From positions 1 to 64,000 of the forward strand of contig SADC01001100.1 in assembly GCA_004194705.1 (NCBI GenBank): 64,000 nucleotides of DNA, read 5' to 3'. The position numbers and the translations under genes were made by a program. The stretch comes from Ditylenchus dipsaci. Lineage: Eukaryota; Nematoda; Chromadorea; Rhabditida; Anguinidae. Positions 30,494 to 42,169 of the stretch are shown one piece after another. The number at the start of each line of letters is the position of its first letter. Position 1 is the first letter of the stretch. The notes under the pieces are model-generated. The model ran no database searches. It was given only the letters and a program-made list of their open reading frames with translations, and was not told the DNA's origin.

Positions 30494-30666
30494 TAGACGT
30501 TATTCAAAATACAACGGCTTTTCAAATAGCGAATTTCAAAATAGCGTTTTCAAAAATATACGTTTTTTCTAAATGCAACGGTTTTCAAAATGTACGGTTT
30601 TCAAAATATAGCGGTCTTTAAAATAGACGGTTTTCAAAATAGGGTTTTTTAAAATAAGCGGTTGTT
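30494..30666. repeat. Degenerate tandem repeat AAAATAGACGGTTTTC
   Basis: About nine imperfect copies of a unit near 20 bp (ACGGTTTTCAAAATAGxG). Subterminal arrays of this kind occur at the ends of several elements in the window, so this may be one end of a truncated transposon. Confidence 0.5.
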
Positions 30667-31256
30667 CGACTAAAAACTGCTGTATGAATATTTGTAAATT
30701 GATTTCAAGTAGTCGATTTCATCAGTAAGGCTGCATGCTTTTCGTTTCATTCTTGATGTTTAATGGCTTGTGTGATTTTCTAGCCAAAATTTAAAACAAA
30801 TGAGAAAAATTAAAAAGGGCAGCTACCAAGTGAATTTGAACCGGAGAAGATACGAGCACCCACTGAAATCACCCATTGCACTACGACAGAACCCCAAGTG
30901 CAAAAAACCTGATTCCCCACACAATTTTAAGTTAGAAAATGGGTTATTTTTTATTTTTAAGAAATTTTATTTTTAGGTTTGGCTTAGGGGTGTTTAAGGC
31001 GGTTTGAGGGTATTCGGGGTGGTTTGCGATGGTTTGGGATGGTTTGGAGTGATTCGGACACAATATAAAAAATTTCGAAAGAAAACTAAAAATCTGCCTC
31101 GGTCCCCCCTGTTGTTTGAAAAAAAGCTTCATTTTGGGGAAACGTCTATGCACCTAAATTTAGTGTGAAAACCTGCTAATTTCAATGTGTCTATTTTTTC
31201 AGTCTTGTAATTCGAAAGTCGCTATTAGGAAAACCGACTAAAATAAAATTCAAATA

Positions 31257-31345
31257 CCGTATTTCCTCAAATAAGCCCACATGTGGGTTTATTTTCTGAC
31301 TGCACCTTAGCATGTGGGTTTATTGGAGCATGTGGGCTTATATTT
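31257..31345. repeat. Solo CCGTATTT-family end
   Basis: TA then CCGTATTTCCTCAAATAAGC followed by CACATGTGGGTTTATT motifs in three copies. No matching right end is present downstream, so the element is truncated or interrupted. Confidence 0.5.
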
Positions 31346-31524
31346 TAACTAACAAAACAACAAAAAACATCATTCAATCAAAGATTTATTCCCAAACCAT
31401 TAAACATAACCAGGAGGTGATAACAACAACCAGAACAAAAACCAAAATCATAACAACAACAAGGAGGTGGAAACAGTAATTATCAACAACAACAAATAAT
31501 ATACCAGGATGTGACAAATTTAAA

Positions 31525-31943
31525 TCAAAAGGCGTGAAATTCAGGATTCGGTGCATTCAATTCATCGTTCCAATCCAATTCCAGAGATTTATCGCTCACG
31601 TAGCCATTTTCATCATCCTGCTCTGCAGGTCGAAGGACATAATGGAAGAAATCGGTGAGCTGACTTTGCTTTTCATTCTTTTTGCGCTCCTTGTAATAGA
31701 CGTCATCCAAGGCATCACTGTGACTGAGAATAACGGGATCGGCAAAGTTCTGCTGTACGTATTTAGTAGTTTTACAAACCCAGACATTCATGCAACGGCA
31801 AAAATTTGAAACAAAATTTTAAAATGCGAAGCAAAGTGACGGTTTATCGAGCGTAACTTTATTGGACGGGACCGGACTTAGAGTGACGGTTTATCTAAAG
31901 TGACGGTTTATCGAAGTGACGGTTTATTGAGAGGCGACTGTAC
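31525..31943 (-). pseudogene. Possible C-terminal remnant of a Tigger/pogo-like transposase with one TIR
   Basis: The minus ORF 31791-31525 reads KKNEKQSQLTDFFHYVLRPA, then acidic SLELDWNDELNAPNPEF. 'xLTDFF' followed by an acidic tail is common at the end of Tigger/pogo transposases. Just beyond it, 31843-31943 carries TGACGGTTTATC four times and ends GCGACTGTA, the terminal signature CAGTCG of the pogo-type elements here. The matching other end was not found. Weak assignment. Confidence 0.35.
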
Positions 31944-31959
31944 GCAATAACAAAAAAAA

Positions 31960-32805
31960 TTAGCGGGCATTTTTCACAAATTATCGGGCATTTTTCACAG
32001 ATTAGCGGGCACGTTTAAATATTGCTAGGGTTGTCTACTTTTGCAAAAGTTGAAGATTGTACCCAAGTTGGCGCCAAAGTTGCCAGATTTGCCAATGTTG
32101 CACCAAAGTTGAACAATAGGGGGACCAAGGCAATTTTTGTATCAAAAAGTAACTAGGTATACACAATCAATCTTTATTCAAAACGAACAAAGATAAAATT
32201 CTATTCCTCATCAAACAATCCATCAAATTCATCGATTTCCTCCACAATATTATTTTCCTCAACATTTTCTCCCTCTTCTGAATCCGGCTCATCCGATTCA
32301 TCCTTTTGCTTCAGTTTCTTGAACAATTTAGCGTGCTCCAGCAGCAGGTTGTGTTTGATGAATTTCAGCTTTAAAGCTGTCTCCACATCGAGTCTGAAAT
32401 AAATAATTTATAAAGATTCGATTAGCAAAATTGCCAGCTTCAGTGCTTTGGATTTCCCATTGATTAGCCTAAAACACAGTTAAATACGGAAAAGCAGTCA
32501 TATGAGGGTTCCGCCGGAAACATGGCTCCTCAAACCAATCAATCGATTAGGCAAAATATCCAGACAATGGCACGTAAAACCAGAGAACGAGTGGGTTGAA
32601 AAAAACCAAGAAAAGCACTCGAAAAAAGAGTTGTTTCGAAGAAAAAAGGTCATTTTATCCAGTGTGTGCCTGTTTTTCAAGATCAGTTTTATCTACATCG
32701 TTTTTTTCAACTTTGGCATAATTTTGACTAGATTTGCCAAACTTGGCGCCAAAGTTGAAGTCAACTTTGGCATTGGACAACCCTAAATATTACCCTTTTA
32801 ATACT
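31960..32805. repeat. Element with GCGGGCATTTTTCACA array, containing an AGTTGGCGCCAAAGTTG element
   Basis: Outer left end repeats TTAGCGGGCATTTTTCACA and stops at TTTAAATATT; the right has AATATTACCCTTTTAA, as in 59218-60295. Nested inside, AGGGTTGTCTACTTTTGCAA (32027) pairs in outline with GGCATTGGACAACCCT (32770), and the arms contain GTTGGCGCCAAAGTTG / CTTGGCGCCAAAGTTG. A short acidic minus ORF (32386-32201, with EEGENVEENNIVEEIDEFDG) lies within and could be a transposase tail; no catalytic region is visible. Confidence 0.45.
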
Positions 32806-32869
32806 ACACCTATTTTTTTCAAAATCAATTGTTTCTCCCACTTTTCAACATTGTAGTCAGCCAGTTGAT

Positions 32870-33010
32870 AGCTTATTAGAAACTAGAGATCCAGGGCTAC
32901 ATACTATCGCAAAAGATAGTGAATTTTAAAAGTAAACACCGAGAACAAGAAGTTTTAAAAAATTTGACGGGAGATTCACATATTTTGACGGATGTTTTTA
33001 CCTACAGCCC
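32870..33010. repeat. Dispersed TTTGACGGGAGATT repeat, copy 2
   Basis: TAGCTTATTAGAAACTAGAG, GGGCTACATACT, CACCGAGAACAAGAAG, TTTGACGGGAGATTCACATA and CTACAGCC match 9795-9958 in order. Confidence 0.55.
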
Positions 33011-33859
33011 AACCAATTTTTTGATCCTGGCACTGCTTCATTCTATGATTTGCTGTCTTCTTTGGTATTAAAATGATGCGCAGAATCTGCGCTTTCTGCT
33101 GCAGTGAATGTACTTAAATATAAGCGGTGATACTAGTCACTTTTGGTGTTTACAAGAAAGAACTAAATGTTGTACTTCACAGAATTTTGAAAAATGCCAA
33201 TATTTTGCATGTTATACGGCATCCTAACCGACTAAGTTTGTATTAATTTGAAAGTCCGTCAAATTTTGCACCAAATAAGCACTTTAACTACACAAATTTA
33301 TTTTCAGCTAAAAATTTACTATCAAATGACTGAAACAACCCAAAGTGGCACGACTGCAAGTATAATACGTAAAAAATAATCGCAAAAAAGCTTTATCAAT
33401 TGCGGTGGGTGGCAGATTTTCCGTCTCAAGAAGAATGGGATTCCGGGATTCCCTAAACCTAGAAATTTTTCCGAGACGGGACAGTCGGGACAGAAATTAT
33501 ACCGGGACGAGACAGTTAATAAGAAATTCCGGGCGGGATTCCGGAACGAGACAATCCCCTAAAATTTAGCTGAGCGGGCGCGAATTGTTCCGTCCCGTGT
33601 CATTTCTACCTCTAAACGAAACCTTATTTAAAACCCATTTTGAGGTCTTTAGGTTTTCAGACTGAACATGACAATTATGGCGTACCACTTGAAAACATGT
33701 ACAGGGTGGCCCAGAGTGCACAGATCAAAAATTACAAAAGCAGGATTTTGTATTCAAAAAGCAGTATTTTTAACCAAAAAATCTCCAAAAAGCAGGACTT
33801 AACATATTTATTCGCATAACAACAATAGACATCAGGGAAACCTCTCAAATCATTTCTCA

Positions 33860-34470
33860 CTAATCGTTCTTTCCATACTTCTCACTTCTTTGCGCTTCCT
33901 TGAGAAGATCCTTTTTTTGCAGAGAGTAGTCGAAAGCTTCCTCACACTTCAGCGGTGTAGATTTGATGCAGACGAGTGCATTAACAGTAGGCACCTCAAG
34001 GCGGTTTTTCTCGTCCGTCCAGATTCTTTTGACCAAAGAGAAGATGGTTTCACAATATGCATTCGAAGCAAAAGGACTTAGAAGAGCTCGGACCACCTTC
34101 TTCAACTCCAGCATGCCATTTCTCCTGAAAAGTACGACCCACTTCTCGATAGGTGAAAGGCATTGAAAGGCATCTCTTTTGTTAAGCTCATTGATTTTGG
34201 TGATAGCCTCAGACACATCAAGAAAGCACTGATCAGACGAACCTACAATCATAAAAAATGGACACAGAAATATTCATAGGATTCATCGAAAGTTTTTACC
34301 TCCAATGAACTTCTTGTATGAGGCCAATACATTTCTGTGTGTAAAGTTTTCTCCGAGCTCAAGCCAGTCTAAATGATCGAGTTCTTTCAGGGGAGTAGTC
34401 CATTTGTCCATGTATTCCAGAGAGCGACCGTAGAACTCCTGAATCAGAACATTATTAAATGGCTGGAGAA
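33860..34470 (-). pseudogene. hAT transposase C-terminal exons
   Basis: Exon 34470-34303 reads LQPFNNVLIQEFYGRSLEYM, DKWTTPLKELDHLDWLEL; the next, about 34243-33860, reads LSPIEKWVVLFRRNG, VVRALLSPFASNAYCETIFS, LVKRIWTDEKNRLEVPTVNA. The SNAxxExxFSxxKxxWTDxRNRL pattern is the hAT-family C-terminal dimerisation region. The DDE part and BED finger are absent. It is not the same subfamily as the intact hAT at 38253-41031, whose end reads [12 protein letters not shown]. Confidence 0.6.
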
Positions 34471-34621
34471 TCTAAAATTAGACAAAACATACATTGAAAA
34501 GTCTACTTAGCCTATTGCTCCATCCCCTGAAAAATAAGAAAAAAAATATGAAAAATTATTGAAAAATTAGCGAAAATTCCTGCTTTTTTAAAAGCAAAAA
34601 GCAGGATTTGAAAGGGCAAAA

Positions 34622-35402
34622 CTTTTTTTTGTCACAGATTCACTTTTTTTTGTACCAGATTCACTTTTTTCTGTCACAAATTTGATTTGTCACAGATTCA
34701 CTTTTTTTTGTACCAGATTCACTTTTTTTGTACCAAATTCACTTTTTTCTGTCACAGATTTCCTCATTTCTGTCACAGATTCAGTTCTCGACACGAAATC
34801 AACAATTTTTAAAATTTTTTGTGTGAAATTCAGGGGTAAGCAAAGACCAGGTGGCTGGAGACCTACTCCGGAATGGCCAAAAGGCCAAAATTATTGGTTT
34901 TTTGGGGGTTTACTAAAGGGGAGTAAACTTTTTGAGAAAAATCGATTGAGCGGATCAGATTTCGGGTCCGATCGGCTTAATCGCCCATACATCCACCCTG
35001 AACCACTCGAAACCACCATAAACCTGGAATTCTGAGCGATTAAGCCCATCGGACCCGAAATCTGATCCGCTCAATCGATTTTTCTCAAAAAGTTTACTCC
35101 CCTTTAGTAAACCCCAAAAAACCAATAATTTTGGCCTTTTGGCCATTCCGGAGTGGGTCTCCAGCCACCTGGACTTTGCTCACCCCTGAATTTCACACAA
35201 AAATTTTAAAAATTGTTGATTTCGTGTCGAGAACTGAATCTGTGACAGAAATGAGGAAATCTGTGACAGGAAAAAGTGAATCTGATACAAAAAAAAGTGA
35301 ATCTGGTACAAAAAAAAGTGAATCTGTGACAAATCAAATCTGTGACAGAAAAAAGTGAATCTGGTACAAAAAAAAGTGAATCTGTGACAAAAAAAGTATT
35401 GC
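34622..35402. repeat. Foldback with tandem TTTTTGTCACAGATTCAC motifs
   Basis: Left arm repeats CACAGATTCACTTTTTTxTG about eight times; the right arm is the inverse (GTGAATCTGTGACAAAAAA). Inner arms include CAGGTGGCTGGAGACC and the GATTTCGGGTCCGATCGGCT block, which recurs at about 59510 and 59970. Centre near 35010. The ORFs on both strands here are translations of this palindrome. Confidence 0.7.
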
Positions 35403-35460
35403 CCGATTTGAAAGCAAAAAGCAGGAAATTCCTGCTAAAGCAGGACAGCTCTGCACTCTG

Positions 35461-36087
35461 GGGTGGCCCAAAAAACCTGAAATTTTTCAAAATTAACACT
35501 GTATTGTTTAAGACTTTTGAATTTATATTTCTTTATATTTTTATGAATTTATATTGAATTTATATTTATACTTTATATTTCTAACGAATTTATATTTCTA
35601 ATGAATTTATATTTTTATATTTCTAACATTATTCAGCAGTGTTTGTAGCTTTTTCAAAAGCCAAGATCAAGGGCTACGTGCTAGTGCAAAAAAATTTCGA
35701 AAATTTTTCAGCAAAATTTTAAAGAAATATGTCAGAATTTGCTGTTCGAATTCAGACTTTTTGAACAATTTAAATAAGACAGTTTAGTCATTGAAGTTTT
35801 GCGTGTCGCAGTCATTTATTGTTTTTTTCATCGTGTTTCTATTTTTTATATTGAATTTGGTGTAACAAGGATCGACGGTTGCAGTCTTAGGTCATAAGGT
35901 CAGCTTCGAGGCAAGCAACATATGGGAAGCAACCAATTAGTGAGTTAGCCCTGTGGAGCGAGCCGCGTTAATCTCATGCTACGAGAGCCAGACCTAAGAC
36001 TACGGCAGAATGAGAGGACTAGGTACCGGCCTCACAACCGTTATTTAAACATCCTTGCTTACGCCGAAAAAATCTGTATATTAGTCA
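35461..36087. repeat. Structured dispersed repeat, copy A (uninterrupted)
   Basis: Begins GGGTGGCCCAAAAAACCTGA and ends TTACGCCGAAAAAATCTGTA. It matches copy B (38017-38252 plus 41032-41333) along its length apart from an expanded AT-rich tract. It contains stem AGTCTTAGGTC (35883-35893) with GACCTAAGACT (35991-36001) and an outer stem ACGGTTG with CAACCGT, enclosing GTGAGTTAGCCCTGTGGAGC. The stems are conserved in both copies. No known RNA family was recognised. Confidence 0.6.
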
Positions 36088-38016
36088 CCTCCTCCTCAGA
36101 CTTTGAGGGTCTGTATCTAAAAGCATACCAAACATGTTTCAGAGCTGTTTATTTCTTTTTCTTAACTATCACTAGTTCCACCGATTCCGCTTGTTTGGTT
36201 TAGGTTAGAAACCTGAAAATCTCAAAAAAATTTTGCTCTTCGAATGACCAAAAGTATCAGATCAGAGCAAAAAAATATGGGTATATCATAGTAGCATCAA
36301 AGTTTTTGTTTTGCCATGCTTGAATAAAAACAAAGATGGAATTACAGTCCTTATAAATTTAAAAAATTAATATTTTCGAAGTGGAAAATATTTAAAACAA
36401 ATTTCTCTGTCTACCGACCATCACCACATTTTTTGAACTACAAATTTTTCCTTAGTTTCATTGAAAGAGCATGTGCCTATCACACCCATTCTCTCTTAAA
36501 GTTCATCCTTTTTTCATAATCACAGCAGCGAGAGCAGCAAAATCAGTAGCCTTGTGAACACAACAACAACAAAATTGGTGGAAACCAAACAATAAAGTTA
36601 TAGAAAAAAAGAAAGAAGTTGAAAAAATCTCTTCTAGTTTTGAAATGCAAAGTCACTATTTTGTGACTTTGTTGCAAGCATTCCACCACACCAATTCGTC
36701 ACTTTTTTCGCTTTTATTTTTGGTTTTTATATCTTTTTGTTTTTTTCTATATAGAAATTTGAAAAATATCACATAGTTCGGCTAAATTAAAGAATACACC
36801 CCAGAAATTCGCCTAGGTCCCCCAAGATTTTTTGTTATTTTTTATTTTTTAAATGATTAAATAAAACAATATTTTAAATAAAATTGTGATCTTTTATTAA
36901 AAGATGCAAATAAAAATAAATAAATAAAAAATAAATAAATCTATAGAAAATCAGCTGGGGTACTGAGGAAATTTTCCGGAGGTATTTTTTTTTAAATTGA
37001 GTGGGGATGTATTCTTCAAGTGATCTCATCGATTTTACATGGCCGTAAAGTGGATGTAAAAATTGTCGACATTGTTTAAAATTTGATAAATTGGGTTACT
37101 TCTGCAGTTCTTAAGCTGTACCTTCAATTTTCGCCTTGGATTTTTGATTTGTGAAGGGTAAGCCAGTGCATGTTAAGATAACTCAAATATGTTATATCAC
37201 CTTTTGGAGTCTGGAAAATATTTTTAAGTCTGCTTTACTGTTTCTGGCCTATCCTGTTAAATAGCACAAGCCGGAAAAAAATACAGAGAAAAATTGAAAA
37301 GTCATGGGAGTTAAGAACTGCAGAAGTACCAAATTTGAAATTTTTAATTTCGGGTCTTCGATTCTTTAAATATTTTATCCTTCTGATTTTTGGTTTTTAA
37401 ATTTTTTGTTGTATTGTTGGAGTTGAATAAGTTCTATTTGTGGGTGGTTTTTAGATTTTATTAAACGTATAACAGAATATTCTCAAAGAATATTTGACCC
37501 TAGTAGCAAATCCCCCTCCCCAAAATTTTTTCATTTTAAAACTTAAATAAAGAGTACCCAAATTTATGTTTCAGACTCCGGAAAAAGTACTTAAAGTTAT
37601 AGCGATCTCAGGAGGGTCAAATTTATAGGGATGGGGGCGTATTCGCTACTAGTGCCGAAAATTCTTACCATGTTCAAGTTAAAATGCCATTTTATCCAGC
37701 GTTCATTCCCATCCTATAGCAAAATGTAAATATTTTGACGTAAAATTTGAAAAATAATAAAAACCACGAGTGACCCAAAAAGAACAAGTCTTTTTAAAAT
37801 GGAAAGATTGATACCCTGATATAATGCAGCAGAGTTATGTAGTTTGATTGACAATTAACTAGTTATATGGTTATTTATATATGCGTGTGGGTGTGTGAGC
37901 TAACTAACTTTGGAACTATGTATATTTAGACATTTTTGTTTAAATTACCTATTTTTAACACCAGTTTGCTTTTTTTTGTCAATATCTCTAAAGTTTCAAA
38001 AAAAATTAGCATCTAC
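36088..38016. other. Gene-free interval
   Basis: AT-rich. A copy of the GCTACT...CCCC element lies at about 37497-37660, and GTTCCACCGATTCCGCTTG near 36175 resembles the interior of 17197-17429. No exon was recognised. Confidence 0.4.
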
Positions 38017-38252
38017 AGGGTGGCCAAAAAACCTGAAATTTTTTTAAATTAACACTGTTTTGTTTAAGACTTTTGAATTTATATATTTCTAAAATTATTT
38101 AGCAGTGCTTGTAGCTTGTTTAAAAGCCAAGATCAAGGGCTACGTGCTAGTGCAAAAACATTTCGAAAATCACAACAAAATTTCAAAGAAATTTGTCAGA
38201 ATTTGCTTTTTAAATTCAGACTTTTTGAACAGTTTAATAAGACAGTTCAGTC

Positions 38253-41031
38253 TAGAGACAGAAACGGGACGGGATCCCGGCGGGATCCCGGTCCCGCTCG
38301 GTCCAAATTTTGACCAAAACCCCGTCCCGGTCCCGGTCCCGGTCAAATTTTTGCCCAAAAATCTCGTCCCGGAATCCCGCCTGGTCATTTTCGAAAATCC
38401 CGGTCCCGGTCCCGGTTTTGATCAAATACCGGGGATCAAAATTTTGAAAATAAATGTCAAAATTGGTTAAATTTTTAAGCACATAAATTTTTTCATTAAT
38501 ATAAATTTCATAAAGTTTTCATTCGTTGTATTTTGAGTGCTTTTTCTCACTTATCTCCCAGCAATTCTTTTGCGTTCTCTGTTATTTTCTGTATCTTCAG
38601 ATGAGTGCAATCTGGAAAATCGGACTTTATGCAAAACTATCGGCTACCGAAGCGAAATGTGAAGCATGTCAGAAAATCATCAAGATGTCGGATCACAGTA
38701 CAAAGGGGCTCTTCGTTCACGCGAAAACGCACGACGATTTCGCCATCAAGCTGAAGGAAGTGGTAGAGAAGCAAGCGTCTCAGAAGAATTCGATGGACAA
38801 GTTTGTGAAGATTTTGCCGAAAGGTACTATTTAATCATTATTTCATTGTTCTGCATATGGCATTTTATGTATCATTAAGGAGAACTCTCATCACTGGACA
38901 AGAAGGTCGTGCATCATATTGCCTGTGCCAATCTTCCTTTTGCAATCGTCGACCAGCCAACATTTAAGCCACTTATTTCTATATCCGATCGTGAGAGTCT
39001 GAAAGGTATTGTTTTATTGAGCACACATTGGCGGTTAATGCTGTTTATTCTGTAGGTTACCATCATTATGCCGATTGGGTGCTTCCGAGGATGTATGAGC
39101 AAGTGAAAGCGAAGGTCAAATATCTGATCGATCAGTGCCAATATCTTTCCTTCACGTCAGACATTTGGACAGGACCATCATCATTTATCAGGTTCGTTTT
39201 TTATTTTAATTGGGTTTTACATTGAGCTATTTCAGCCTAACAGCGCATGGCATCAATCAAGAATGGGTCCGACTCAAACACATCCTATGCGTCCAACCTT
39301 TCTCCGGCAGCCACAATTTCGAAACAATCGGCGATATGGTCCAAAAAATGCTGCGCAAGTGGTCGATCCCGGTGGAAAAATGCCACGTGTTTCTACGAGA
39401 TGAAGCGGGAAATATGCGAAAGGTATTTGTTGCGATTATTATTTGTGATTCCTTCATTTCTTTATTAATATATTTAGGCATTCGAGACTGAAGGATTTTC
39501 GCATGCGGACTGCGGTGCGCATAAGCTCAACTTGGTGGTCAACAATGCCATCTTCAAGGAGAAGGATATTTTGCAAGTTCTGATGAGGTGTCGATCTCTC
39601 GTTGGTCATTTCAAGCATTCACTCTTGGCTCGTGATCGATTGGAAGATGAGCAGAAGCGACTTGAACTACCGATTCACACGATCAAGCAGGTAATAACTC
39701 TTGTTACTACTGTGCTAAAATTAATTCTTATTTGTAACTTACAGGATGTTCCGACTCGGTGGAACTTTTCTTTCTATATGTGCCAATGTTTAGTGGAGCA
39801 ACAGAAAGCGATCGAGATGTACTTGATGCGATGGGGCAAAATGAATCTGAACCTCATGCAAGAAGAATGGGCAACGGTCAAAAATATGATGAAAATTCTC
39901 GACCCTCTGGAGTCCGCTTCGAAGCAATTGTGTCGCCATGATGAGCCAATCTCCATTCAGTTCCCTATTGCTAGAGCTTTGACGAGGGATATCTATGACA
40001 TCAGCGAGCTGGAGTTGCAAGAAATTCGAGCGAACATCCTTGGCTTCTTGGGAGAAAAATTCAACGTGGAGTATGAGAAGTGAGTACATTTTTAATATTT
40101 CAGTGATATAATTGAATTAATTAAGAATTCATGGGCTCGCAATGTTTCTCGACCCCCGCTTCAAGGACAGAATTGCATCGAAGAAAGTGGACTTTCGCAC
40201 AAGCGTGGAATCATGGATCAAAGAAGAATGTGGAAGCCTAATGGACATTGCAATCTTCGAAGAGACAGGTGAAATACTTCTTAATTAATGCAGCATGAAA
40301 ATTCTACGAACATTACTTTTTTGTTTTAGTGCCGCACTCGCCTTTGCCCAAGCGCTCAAATTCATTCTTCGATCGTCATAAGCAGCTGTTCGTGGACGAT
40401 GCCAGTGAAGACTCGCCTTTGGTGGATGCAGCGATCATGGAAATGCATGCCTACAACAAGCTGAAGTGCATCGATCCAGATGAGGATCCTCTACAGTTTT
40501 GGAAGGTAAACTAATTTGTCCGAAATAGGATAGGGACATTAAATTTGAAATGTTAATTCAAAATCAACTTTAGACAAATGAAACCATCTATCCAAACTTG
40601 GCCAATCTCGCACGTCGATTTCTCTCTGCTCCAGCAACAAGTCAGCCTAGCGAGCAAGTGTTCTCCGTCGCTGGCGATGTCTACGACTACCGAAGAAGCA
40701 ATCTGAACCCTGAGAAAGCCGAAATGCTAGTGTTTTTGAATAAAGCTCTTCCATTGATCAATTACTGTTATTGAAATTGTAGAGTGAACGTAGTTTAAGG
40801 GAGGTTGTGTCAATAAAGAATTTCTGAAAAAATACGTATTTTAACGCGTTATTGAAAAAATCCCGTTTTATAACCGGAGTCCCGGCGGGACCCCGGTTTT
40901 TGGTTTTGAAAATCCCGGTCCCGGTCCCGGTCCAATTTTTGACCAAACCCTGTCCCGGTCCCGGTCCCGGTCAAAATTTTGCCCCAAAATCCCGTCCCGG
41001 GATCCCGTTGGAAGGCATTTTTCTGTCTCTA
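38253..41031 (+). mobile_element. Complete hAT transposon with perfect 8-bp target duplication
   Basis: TIRs TAGAGACAGAAA and inverted TTTCTGTCTCTA; GTTCAGTC directly repeated at 38245-38252 and 41032-41039. The empty site is visible in copy A of the host repeat (GTTTAGTC near 35792). GC-rich subterminal arrays of CCCGGTCCCGGT lie at 38264-38410 and 40862-41010 on both sides. One nine-exon transposase gene fills the interior. Length 2,779 bp, typical of autonomous hAT elements. Confidence 0.92.
38601..40774 (+). CDS. hAT transposase with BED finger, intact, 9 exons
   Basis: Exons 38601-38823, 38880-39005, 39056-39191, 39236-39422, 39478-39690, 39745-40079, 40126-40268, 40330-40505, 40574-40774 total 1,740 bp: 579 residues without a frame break. 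Order: BED-type zinc finger (KCEACQKII...[12 protein letters not shown]), [31 protein letters not shown] (first catalytic Asp region), [27 protein letters not shown] (second Asp), [10 protein letters not shown] (C-x2-H), [24 protein letters not shown], and the dimerisation region [20 protein letters not shown] then [20 protein letters not shown]. Splice phases are consistent at all eight junctions. The start follows a CTTCAG acceptor; AATAAA is near 40813. It cuts and reinserts its own element. Confidence 0.9.
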
Positions 41032-41639
41032 GTTCAGTCATTGAAATTTTGCGTGTCGCAGTCATTTATTGTTTTTTTCATCGTGTTTCTATTTTTTATA
41101 TTGAATTTGGTGTAACAAGGATCGACGGTTGCAGTCTTAGGTCATAAGGTCAGCTTCGAGGCGAGCAACATATGGGAAGCAACCACTTAGTGAGTTAGCC
41201 CTGTGGAGCGAGCCGCGTTAATCTCATGATACGAGAGCTAGACCTAAGACTACGGCAGAAGCAGAGGACTAGGTACCGGCCTCACAACCGTTATTGAAAC
41301 ATCCTTGCTTACGCCAAAAAAATCTGTATATCAGACAGTGCGTGGAAGCCCTAGACAAAAATTTTCGGAATTTTCAGGTTTGAAGACGATACAGCTATTT
41401 TCTTTTCTGTATCAAAATTTGTTCTGATCTGCATACTCTGTGATGCTGTAAATTCGACAGACTGTGTAATGAAAGGATTTTCGAAGGAAAATAAAAAGAG
41501 AATAAACAAAGAAATAGGCGCAATTACATTCGGATCTAGCTCGTGGTTCAGAAAGTCTCAGAAGGGATTTGGCTGCTATGATGTCAAAAATTCATTATTA
41601 GGCTATATAATATACGAAGATTACATCTTTTCCAGGCAA

Positions 41640-41890
41640 AGGTTTACAAGTCTACCTTTCCAATCAGTGGCGTTGATATCCCCATTGGGAACCCAATGGA
41701 ATTCGATGGTAATTTAGTGGGAAACAGGACCCAGTAGATTCCCAGTGGGGATCCAATGGGCAGTGAACAGTTATCACTGGTTTTCCACTGGGAATCCAGT
41801 GGGAAGGGTTGATTATCTGGGAATTCGTTGGGAAAACCAGGTTCCCAGAGTGTCCACTGGGGTTTTGCTGGGGACCCACTAGAATTTTTT
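41640..41890. repeat. CCCACTGGGAATCCAATGGG-type array
   Basis: At least ten imperfect copies of CCCA(C/A)TGGGAA or its inverse (TTCCCAGTGGG) at about 20-bp steps. Each unit is nearly self-complementary. No coding sense; the ORFs on both strands are repeat translations. Confidence 0.55.
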
Positions 41891-42169
41891 TTTGTGGCCA
41901 TGATTGTCATACTACACCCAGGCTCATAATATATGTTAACTTTGCAAATTTATTTATTTAATTTAATTTATTTATTGGACAAACAAGGCATTATACAATT
42001 GCACTTACAGTTTGAATCACAAATAAGTTTAAATTACAATTTTTTAATTTTCACATTCCCTAAATAATCGATTAGCAATCAAAAAGTCACTACAAAAAAA
42101 AAAAAAAAAAAAAGGACATAAATAAAACAAACAAGAGGGAAAGGGAGAAGGAAACTAAAGACAGAACTT

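Larger units (their letters stand above)
33703..35460 (-). mobile_element. Decayed hAT element containing a foldback
   Basis: AGGGTGGCCCAGAGTGCACA at the left is matched in outline by TGCACTCTGGGGTGGCC at the right end, and AAGCAGGATTTTGTATTCAA by AGCAGGAAATTCCTGC. The minus strand keeps the hAT dimerisation exon and one more exon. A large foldback (34622-35402) sits in the part where the upstream exons should be. A target duplication could not be identified. Confidence 0.5.
38017..41333. repeat. Structured dispersed repeat, copy B, split by the hAT insertion
   Basis: Left part 38017-38252 (ACAGGGTGGCCAAAAAACCT to GACAGTTCAGTC) and right part 41032-41333 (GTTCAGTCATTGAAATTTTG to AAAATCTGTATATCAG) together equal copy A. 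The stem AGTCTTAGGTC/GACCTAAGACT is at 41133-41143/41241-41251. The split point is exactly the hAT target site. Confidence 0.75.

Noticed and set aside
31534..31809. Hydrophobic plus ORF resembling a membrane protein
   Set aside because: It is the antisense of the acidic, transposase-tail-like minus ORF; hydrophobicity results from reading acidic codons backwards.
34682..35557. ORFs rich in CHRFTFF or KSESGTK repeats
   Set aside because: They are the two strands of the GTCACAGATTCAC palindrome, not proteins.
38105..38482. ORFs rich in GTGTG or PVPVPV near 38.3 and 40.9 kb
   Set aside because: Translations of the subterminal CCCGGT arrays of the hAT element.
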